From positions 1 through 64,000 of the forward strand of contig JASANG010001128.1 in the NCBI GenBank assembly GCA_030248215.1: a stretch of 64,000 bases of DNA. Direction: 5' to 3'. The DNA comes from Enoplolaimus lenunculus. Lineage: Eukaryota > Nematoda > Enoplea > Enoplida > Thoracostomopsidae. The notes under the pieces were generated by a model, which made no database searches, was not told the DNA's origin, and saw only the letters and a list, made by a program, of their open reading frames with translations. Positions 56,978 through 64,000 of the stretch are shown here, in pieces (the first letter of the stretch is position 1; the number at the start of each line of letters is the position of its first letter). Both the position numbers and the translations under genes were made by a program.

Positions 56978-57189
56978 ATTTCAAGCAAATTTGTAATGTT
57001 GAGCAAACGATAATGGCTGGGTCTCTGAAATCTTACTTAGATTATACTGAAGTGATTACTTAGTTGCCGACTTAAAAGTATATACTCAAATATCACGCAA
57101 CAAACAAATGCCAAATGTCAGTCATTGTCATAACAAGAAAGTGATAGGTTTTAATCTCAATAAGTCTAGAATTATAGTTAGACCAAGGT

Positions 57190-57304
57190 TAGTTAGGTGT
57201 TCGTTATGGAATATACTCATTCCTACGCTTAGGCTTAGGTTTAGTCTTAGGCTTAGACTTAGGAATATGCTTATAATACTGTTCCGCATCTCTTTTTGCA
57301 TTGG
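57190..57304. mobile_element. Hexamer MITE family T, left end eroded
   Basis: GGCTTAGGTTTAGTCTTAGG and the right arm ACTGTTCCGCATCTCTTTTT then GCATTGGCC. Confidence 0.6.
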
Positions 57305-57367
57305 CCGATACACTTAATTGTCGAGGAAGCTGGTCTCGATGTTTTGTGGATTATGAAAATTCAAGAA

Positions 57368-57456
57368 CAGGCCCGCGTAGCCAGCTCACCTTGCTGGGGG
57401 GTGGGTTGGCTAAACATTTTCAGAGAAGGGCTTATACCCCCATGGCTACGGGCCCG
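57368..57456. mobile_element. Small CGTAGCCA-family (C) MITE, 89 bp, with TSD
   Basis: CAGGCCCGCGTAGCCAGCTC to CCATGGCTACGGGCCCG, flanked by TTCAAGAA and TTCAGGAA (7/8). The CAG start and 8-bp duplication make it hAT-like. Confidence 0.75.
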
Positions 57457-57713
57457 TTCAGGAAGCAAATTGATCAAGGATCGTAGTTTAAAGTTTACTG
57501 GTTAGAGTCACGTTCGTGGCTGTAACTGTTCATTATTCGGGTACCTTAGTGTCTTTCGGCTGTTATAAACGTTTAATTTACACAATTTGATGCAATTTAA
57601 TATATTTTAATTTGGTAAAAATCATAAAATTGCACAATCAAAGGATAGCAACCAATAGCAATAATCAACGTAAAATATTAAAATCATACACCAAGCAACA
57701 GAATAATAAACGA

Positions 57714-58022
57714 ATAGCGATCAAAATACCGGAACCAGAATAGCGATCAAAATACCGGAACCAGAATAGCGATCAAAATACCGGAACCAGAATAGCGATC
57801 AAAATACCGGAACCAGAATAGCGATCAAAATACCGGAACCAGAATAGCGATCAAAATACCGGAACCAGAATAGCGATCAAAATACCGGAACCAGAATAGC
57901 GATCAAAATACCGGAACCAGAATAGCGATCAAAATACCGGAACCAGAATAGCGATCAAAATACCGGAACCAGAATAGCGATCAAAATACCGGAACCAGAA
58001 TAGCGATCAAAATACCGGAACC
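57714..58022. repeat. 26-bp minisatellite, about 12 units
   Basis: GAATAGCGATCAAAATACCG then GAACCA is repeated almost without change. The ACCGGAACC word is that of the family A MITEs. The uniformity suggests recent amplification. Confidence 0.95.
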
Positions 58023-58079
58023 AAGACCGGAAACATGACATTAACAGGCGTGGATATGAAGTAGAAATTTGAACGAAAC

Positions 58080-58384
58080 GTTGTTTGTTTGTTTATATGT
58101 TTGTTTATTTGTTTGTTTGTTTGTATGTTTGTTTGTTTGTATGTTTGTTTGTTCGTTTGTTTGTTTGTATGTTTGTTTGTTTGTATGTTTGTATGTTTGT
58201 TTGTTTGTATGTTTGTTTATTCGTTTGTTTGTTTGTATGTTTGTTTGTTTGTTTGTATGTTTGTATGTTTGTTTGTTTGTATGTTTGTTTGTATGTTTGT
58301 TTGTATGTTTGTTTGTTTGTATGTTTGTTTGTTTGTTTGTATGTTTGTATGTTTGTTTGTTTGTATGTTTGTTTGTTTGTTTGT
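58080..58384. repeat. (TTTG)n/TTTGTATG microsatellite
   Basis: About 300 bp of GTTT words with interspersed GTAT, giving open frames on both strands (Val/Cys/Phe and Thr/Asn/Lys-rich) that are not genes. Confidence 0.95.
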
Positions 58385-58755
58385 GAGTTTTGGCACAAAA
58401 ACCGTTTGCTTGTGATCGTCGCGATAAATGCTGTCGACGTCGGCGTCTCAACGAAAAACTCTGATCATTTCTGTACAATCAAAAACGACTGAATTTTGTA
58501 AGACAACGTAATTTTTGACTCATTTGTGAAAACTGGATGGAAAATGTATAATTTACTCTGTGCTTTTATACATTTACACTGTTAAACAAACGAGTGCTCT
58601 GTACGTAAAGCTGTCTTACATGAAGTGTTCCTGTACTCACCCAAAAAGCAAAATAGAGACAAACCCGGATAAGCCCGGATATAACAAAATTTTTTTCTCC
58701 GGTCCCGACAACTCTTCTATATCCGGGTTACACTGTTATTTGTTTCGAAATTTTT

Positions 58756-58962
58756 TTAAAACGCACTCGTGTTATTGTTCGAGCCATAGTTGTTGTTGTT
58801 ATTGTTTTGTGTCGAAAATGCCGTTCGCTCGTCTTGACTGCTACTCCTAACTCGAATCCGGGACGCATGTTGTTGTCCCAGCTGTTGTTGTTGGTGGTGG
58901 TGGTGTTGTTGTCCCAGCTGTTGTTGTAGTTGTTGTTGTTGTTGTTGTAGTTGTTGTTGTAG

Positions 58963-58999
<37 letters not shown>

Positions 59000-59001
59000 A
59001 G

Positions 59002-59041
<40 letters not shown>

Positions 59042-59055
59042 AGTTGTTGTTGTAG

Positions 59056-59086
<31 letters not shown>

Positions 59087-59350
59087 AGTTGTTGTTGTTT
59101 TTGTTGTAGTTGTTGTTGTTGTAGTTGTAAACGTACATGATTCGCTGGTGCCGAAATTGGTTGCCATTGTTGCGTACCACATGTAACATCGTTATCATTT
59201 AAAAACTCTTGATTTCCGTCGTACCCGGCCTTGTTAATTGAAGCTGGTTCAAATTTTGGCTGAGGCAACATTTGTGGCAGATATTGGTTTTGTTGCGATT
59301 GTTGCGTTTGAGGTGTTGCTACACCGTTGTTGTTGTTGTTGTTGTTGTTT
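58756..59350 (-). CDS. Last exon of a Gln/Asn-rich host protein
   Basis: Minus strand. Acceptor ACACATCTTTAAG ends at 59351 and the exon runs 197 codons to TAA at 58756. It begins with Asn residues, then GVATPQTQQSQQNQYLPQML and EPASINKAGYDGNQEFLNDN, a poly-Gln tract with Leu every few residues (about 58880-59130), HHHHQQQQ and a C-terminal tail RSSSQDERTAFSTQ. Such low-complexity tails are common in transcriptional regulators. I do not recognise the family. The non-repetitive flanks in the same frame argue that it is coding. Exon phase (2) fits the exon at 60085. Confidence 0.65.
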
Positions 59351-59419
59351 CTTAAAGATGTGTTTTTATCTTATATATTAATATCGCTAATAGGGCGAAT
59401 GTTACTTTGACGGGCATAA

Positions 59420-59530
59420 CAGTAGCATAACTGTATTCGTAAGCCTAAGCATCAGCGTAGGCATAACGCTATAATTAAGCTTAAGCCTAAGACGAAGCAA
59501 ACATTTCGTGTAAAAGTTTAGTTTACTCTA
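59420..59530. mobile_element. Degenerate hexamer MITE in the last intron of the Gln-rich gene
   Basis: GACGGGCATAACAGTAGCAT, TTCGTAAGCCTAAGCATCAG and CTTAAGCCTAAGACGAAGC. Confidence 0.5.
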
Positions 59531-59570
59531 TTGAATTTTGACCAAAACCACCCCTGCGCACACTGCAAAT

Positions 59571-59812
59571 TCCAATGAGTTGGCTAATCAATTCAACTAG
59601 CGAGTTGGTTATTTCTAAATTAATATCAGTAAACATTAACTCACTCTGAGTTGAGTTGATTCTCACTCTAAGTTGAGTTGACTCTAGGTGAGTTGATGAA
59701 TTAACTCAGAATGAACTGAATCAACTCAAAATTCTAAGTTCTGATAGTTCTAACTCAGACTGAGTGATTCAACTCATTGTGAGTTAAACTCAATTCACTC
59801 AAATTTACAGTG
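59571..59812. mobile_element. GAGTTGAT foldback MITE, copy 2
   Basis: CACTGCAAATTCCAATGAGT to CACTCAAATTTACAGTG, same internal order as the 19850 copy. Confidence 0.8.
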
Positions 59813-60084
59813 CAGAACAATCGCTTATGTCTCTTATGTCTTGGCGGATACGGAAATTTTCACCAGGGATGCCAAGTGATGTATTATAAGATTGAATACC
59901 TTACGGGCGAAGCGAGCGAGAAACCAAACGCAATTTTAGTCCTAAATCTTAACGATCAATTTCACTTTGATCCTTGTTGAGGAATGATGGTCTATAAATG
60001 GCGTTCCATATTTTGAGTCGTCTAAGTCTGTAGACGACGGTGGAAGCTGAAAAACATGTTAACTCATAAACGATAGCAGCTTAC

Positions 60085-60311
60085 ATATAATTATCAAACG
60101 CCGGGTACAGTTGTTGTGATGCCATAGCTGGTGTATTATTGTCGGAATAGCCAGCAAGCGTTTGAACTGTGGTATAGAATCGTGGTTCTGACTCGTAACC
60201 AGTTCCGTATGGGGTCGATTTCATATAAGTTGTTTCAGTGTCGACCGTTGTTGTTTTCGGCGAATCATCATTGGGGTTTATTAATTGAATTTCTTGAACA
60301 ACAATTATTGA
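60085..60311 (-). CDS. Penultimate exon of the Gln/Asn-rich host protein
   Basis: Minus strand. The acceptor is probably GAGACAG (after an ATT repeat), and the donor AT|GTAAGC has phase 2, which joins 59350 as AT|A. The 75 codons include SIIVVQEIQLINPNDDSPKT and YGTGYESEPRFYTTVQTLAG, rich in Thr/Tyr/Asn, natural-looking. Earlier exons should lie beyond 60400; I could not find them. No family is recognised. Confidence 0.6.
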
Positions 60312-60320
60312 CTGTCTCAT

Positions 60321-60382
60321 AATAATAATAATAATAATAATAATAATATTAACAACAACAACAACAACAATAATAATAATAG
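60321..60382. repeat. (AAT)n/(AAC)n microsatellite
   Basis: ATAATAATAATAATAATAAT then AACAACAACAAC and AATAATAAT. It lies just upstream of the 60311 acceptor on the minus strand and may act as its pyrimidine-like tract. Confidence 0.9.
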
Positions 60383-60844
60383 ATTGTGAGTGTACTTATT
60401 TGTTTAATTTACCCCACATCAGGGGATAGAACACAAAAGTCCCTCTGTGCACCAGGATGTAAAAACGGATAGTAAACGGAAACAAATAGTGATCAAAATA
60501 GCGGAAACGGATATTGAAGTATAAAAGGTTTAAAGATGTTTTATTTTTCTGCCAACGTAATTGAAGAACGCAAATATTCGCTGGGTTTTCTAAAATTTTA
60601 AAGAAACAAATAGCAGATGCACAGAAATTTTTTGTTAAATTTTGAACGAATTTCGAAAGAACTTGAAATTTGCCAATTACGAAATTTTGATAATTTAACT
60701 TTGTAACCAAGCAAAAACACAGGATCGTAGCCATCTCAGCCTGTTACGGGACAATTTTAAGCTCGACAGTGCCGTTGAAATAACATTGCTTAACAAGCGA
60801 CCGTGAAACTTTTTTTGGAGTGGGCCAAAAAAATTTCTATAGGA

Positions 60845-61209
60845 CAGGGTGCAACCAAAGGTGAAAAATACCGGAGCCGGAGCCGGAGGTTAACAAAACT
60901 TGCCGGAGTCGGAGGTGAGGCGAAATTAGATAGTAACGATGATGGTTCACTAGTTAATTTTAGCCAATATCTGCCATATGTTGTTAATTTGTTTGGTTTT
61001 ACGCTAATTATCTGCGAATTTTTGGAAATTCTTTCCTGAAAATTGCGACAAAAATAAAACGAAACGCGTTCAAACAGATAAATTTTCCAAAATTAAGCAA
61101 AATTTTACTACCAAAATTGCCGCAGAACCTACGGCAAAAATTTTACCGGAGCCGGAGCCGGAGGCCAATTTTCTGCCCGAGCCGGAGGCAGACCTCCGGT
61201 TGTACTCTG
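60845..61209. mobile_element. hAT-like MITE variant (GGAGCCGGAGCCGG), 365 bp
   Basis: CAGGGTGCAACCAAAGGTG to GACCTCCGGTTGTACTCTG, TSD CTATAGGA/CTATATGA (7/8). It is homologous to 19476-19721 and, inverted, 27590-27926. Confidence 0.85.
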
Positions 61210-62536
61210 CTATATGAAGGATTGTTTCACAGTTGGTCTCACTGTGTCAACGGTTCGACAAAAAAGTAACAAATAGCTCCACGCTAAACATACCCTCGCG
61301 AAAAATATCGTCTACATTTATAAGAAGGCATTCCAAAACAGCGTTGCAGTAGCGATATGGTTCAAATCTGAAAAAACAATCAAACGACTTGTTTCTGTAA
61401 AATCCATGAAAGTTTAGTACTTAAAGAAATTGAAGTCGTTTTGATTTCGTTAAAATTTAGTATTAATTACCATTTATTATACGATCAACCTTAACCCCCC
61501 TTGTAACGTAGAGTAGACTATGAGCCACTTTGCGAAATCCGTATGCCAAAAATTGTACGCAATGCGCAGTATTTAGTAATTAGTACACGTATATGCTACG
61601 CACTAAACCAATCTTCGCAGGAAGTGACGAGTAAACTCGTGCTCGAGTGTCAAGCTCCTATAGCTGGCTGGTGATGGTAAATGCCATAGCATAAGTAGGT
61701 TTCAGATGAAATAGAAAAATATTCATGCGAGAAAGAGATAAGTTACTGGTGATGATAAACGCCTCTCACTCCAGTTTCCGAGGCTTGAATCCTAGCATAG
61801 GTCTCAGATAAAATAGTAAAATATTTATGCGAAGTTTAAAATAAAAAAATTTTGCCTGAAAAATCTGACCGGAGGACCATGATTCACACTCAGCGGAGAG
61901 AAAATGTGGTGACAATTTTGGTCAAAAGATCATCTCTCAAATTAGGAATCAACTCCTGACTCCGAACCTTACCCAGTCGGGTCTGATGATCGTATCAAAT
62001 CAGGTGCAATAACCATTGCTAAGTTTGAAGCAGTCATTTTGTTTTCAGCAGAATATTTTGCTATTTTAGCAAAAAACATTATCAAATATCTAAAAACACA
62101 CAAAATCTCTAAACTAAATTAACATTAAACTTCTCGTACAGTTGCCCCACAGGCTATAATAGGCTTATGCTTACGCTTAGGTTTCAGAATCGACTTTCTG
62201 ACTCTGAGAACATCAACCTTTGCGGTAGTTTTTGCCTAAGCCTAAAAGCGTTAGGTTTCAAGTGTACAGATGGTGTATAAGAGCCCAAATTTGTTTGGGT
62301 TATTAAGCATTAACCTATGATGAACCAAAAATAATAATCGTACAAATTTTAGCGATGCTATTGGTAAACAACGGCAGCGCTTGTAACCAGGAACTGGTTT
62401 GAAGGATTAAGAAGCCTTATTGACGTTGAAAACATAAATTTTTGACCTTAAAATTGTTTTGATGCAATTGAACAACATTTCGTCCTTGGCTGAGACCACA
62501 TACCATCTTTTGAAACATCGATCCATGTTACTTTTA
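61210..62536. other. Intergenic stretch with SINE pieces
   Basis: 61644-61690 and 61740-61830 are two pieces of the tRNA-derived SINE (CAAGCTCCTATAGCTGGC; GAGGCTTGAATCCTAGCAT). 62155-62260 carries short hexamer words. No exon is supported. Confidence 0.5.
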
Positions 62537-62787
62537 AACTGTAAATTGCAATGAGTTGATTAATCAATTCAGCTAGCGAGTTGGTTATTTCTAAATTAAT
62601 ATCAGTAACCATTAACTGACTCTGAGTTGAGTTGATGCTCACTCTGAGTTGAGTTGACTCTGGGTGAGTTGCTTAATTATCTCAAAATGAATTGAATCAA
62701 CTCAAAATTCTGAGTTCTGATAGTCCTAACTTAGACTGAGTGATTCAACTCATTCTGAGTTAAAATCAACTCATTGAAATACAGTGT
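62537..62787. mobile_element. GAGTTGAT foldback MITE, copy 3
   Basis: AACTGTAAATTGCAATGAGT to TCATTGAAATACAGTGTA. Confidence 0.75.
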
Positions 62788-62805
62788 AGGACCGTCCCAG
62801 TTTTT

Positions 62806-62958
62806 GGTGGGTCTGTAAAATAGTAGGCTTACATTCTAGACTACATTTTTTTGCTTAGGCTTAGGCGTAGGAATATGCTTTTGCAGCGCTTAGGCTTAGC
62901 CTTGGGCTTTAGGAATACGCTTAATCTCTTGTTATGGCCCTACAAGTAACATTGGCCG
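62806..62958. mobile_element. Hexamer MITE family T, diverged
   Basis: GACTACATTTTTTTGCTTAG then GCTTAGGCGTAGG, right arm TTGTTATGGCCCTACAAGTA then ACATTGGCC. Confidence 0.6.
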
Positions 62959-62984
62959 AAACTTTTAACGAAAAAACAACTAAT

Positions 62985-63080
62985 ATGACTCTGGCGGAGT
63001 CGAATTTTGACTCAGTTTGTGTAGTAAGGAAAAGCCTATTTCAAAGAGAGTCAATTTGACTCACTATTTCTTGCAGTGTA
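62985..63080. mobile_element. Foldback TGAGTCA MITE, partial copy 5
   Basis: CTGGCGGAGTCGAATTTTGA then CTCAGTTTGTGTAGT and GACTCACTATTTCTTGCAGT. Confidence 0.65.
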
Positions 63081-63373
63081 TCACTCGCTTTGTATAAGCC
63101 ATATACCTTAGTAAACAATTTATGAACTGCGAACGTACTTCAAGTTATCATAATTACATTTCGGCAATTCCTTTACTATTCGCTTCAACGCAGCAACGCG
63201 GTCAGGTCCGTCAACTCTGAACGAATAAACACGACAATACGTCAAAAATAGTAAGAATTATATACACTATAAATTAGCTACTTGTTTCTCGCAATACAAA
63301 AATTTTTGCTTAGGCTTAAAAGAGAAATTTGACAAAAGAATGGACGTTTCAGATGTCTTCTTTTGTTATTTTT

Positions 63374-63525
63374 GACCCATGTAAACATCAGGGGCGCAAC
63401 GTTATTCTGTAAGACTGGAACGAAATATGCTTATAAAGCTCTCGACTATTTTTTTGCTTAGGCTTACGTTTACGCTTTGGAATATGCTTATACTACAGTT
63501 TATGCCCCTGTTCTACACATTGGCC
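63374..63525. mobile_element. Hexamer MITE family T, 152 bp
   Basis: GACCCATGTAAACATCAGGG to CCCCTGTTCTACACATTGGCC, flanks TTATTTTT/TTATTTCG (6/8). Confidence 0.75.
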
Positions 63526-63739
63526 TTATTTCGTAGCAAACTTAAAGAATTCCTAAAAACGTGTACATACTTAAATGATAGTGTAAACAACGTATATTTC
63601 ATGTTATTAATATCAACTACTTTATATCCGCTTTACGTTTCCGGCATATTATGATTTGTATTCGTTTCCGTTTCCGGTATTTGCTCAAATCGTTTATGTA
63701 CTGGTGACTGAGTACCTCGCTGACATACGGACCTTTGTA

Positions 63740-64000
63740 ATGTTAAGACGAATCAGTATTATAAGCATATTCCTAAGCGTAAGCCTAACCTAAGCGTAAG
63801 GTAAAGCCTAAGCCTAAGCCTAAGCCTAAGTTTAAGAGTAAGAATGAGCATATTTGATAAAAAATATCAAAAACTCAAATGACGCAGTTGTCGTAACCTC
63901 CGTCATAATTAGGCCAATGTAAAGAACAGAGGCGGATCAGTATTATAAGCATATTCCTAAGCGTCAGCCTAAGCCTAAGCGTAAGCCTAAGTCTAAGCCT
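63740..64000. mobile_element. Two adjacent hexamer MITE family T copies, second runs off the window
   Basis: Both contain CAGTATTATAAGCATATTCC then TAAGCGT-AGCCTAAGCC arrays (63751-63850 and 63941-64000). GGCCAATGTAAAGAACAGAG at 63912 is the left end of the second. Confidence 0.7.

Noticed and set aside
54665-54853. 62-codon plus-strand frame after exon 12
   Set aside because: It begins just after the exon 12 donor and runs into a family T MITE; using it would break the phase-perfect join of exons 12 and 13.
58041-58492. Cys/Val/Phe- and Thr/Asn/Lys-rich frames
   Set aside because: Pure (TTTG)n microsatellite translation.
58728-59198. Poly-Asn and poly-Thr frames opposite or shifted to the poly-Gln frame
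   Set aside because: Only the Gln frame continues into non-repetitive sequence on both sides with matching splice phase; the other two are shadows of the same trinucleotide run.
20222-64000. TTAGGC-like hexamer runs as interstitial telomere or chromosome end
   Set aside because: Each run is bounded by the same MITE arms and 8-bp duplications, so they belong to a transposon family, not to telomeres.

Overview
The window is nuclear DNA of an animal. It is AT-rich and its host genes are cut into very short exons separated by long introns full of transposon debris. The exons code for metazoan-type proteins (a BAR-RhoGAP protein and a Gln/Asn-rich protein). The mobile elements (Penelope-like, Polinton, several hAT-type and TA-flanked MITE families, tRNA-derived SINEs) also point to an invertebrate metazoan. 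A tunicate or another repeat-rich marine invertebrate would fit, but the sequence alone does not settle the lineage.

Layout. 1-5030: a Penelope-like retroelement (PLE) in a head-to-tail arrangement. It has a 255-aa ORF1 and a 931-aa reverse transcriptase/GIY-YIG ORF2, and its last 784 bp are repeated, apparently identically, at the window start. 5031-24200: almost only short non-autonomous elements and minisatellites, with two or three weakly supported first exons. 24203-56977 (+): one host gene that I assembled from 15 coding exons whose splice phases all agree. It encodes a 417-aa BAR-RhoGAP protein of the ARHGAP17/ARHGAP44/SH3BP1 group. Its tenth intron is 13.8 kb and holds a tandem-repeat island with two divergent small ORFs, a Polinton fossil of about 8.6 kb (44.4-53.0 kb, antisense to the host gene) and an orphan antisense RhoGAP exon. 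58756-60311 (-): the last two exons of a convergent Gln/Asn-rich host gene. The rest is MITEs, including many copies of a family whose core is a TTAGGC-type hexamer array.

The most interesting part is the Polinton. Besides integrase with chromodomain, packaging ATPase with an N-terminal zinc finger, capsid remains and part of PolB, it carries two unexpected ORFs that look whole. One is a two-lobed TBP (TATA-binding protein) core and the other a NADAR/YbiA-type (ADP-ribose) domain protein, and they overlap by 20 nt. At least six of its ORFs have the same TATA-like box, ATGCTTAAAWAGG, 26-31 nt upstream of the start codon. A 111-bp hairpin-rich sequence occurs twice in direct orientation with one mismatch, although its flanks have diverged strongly. 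Together these suggest an element with its own promoter code, possibly read by its own TBP-like factor. That link is inference.
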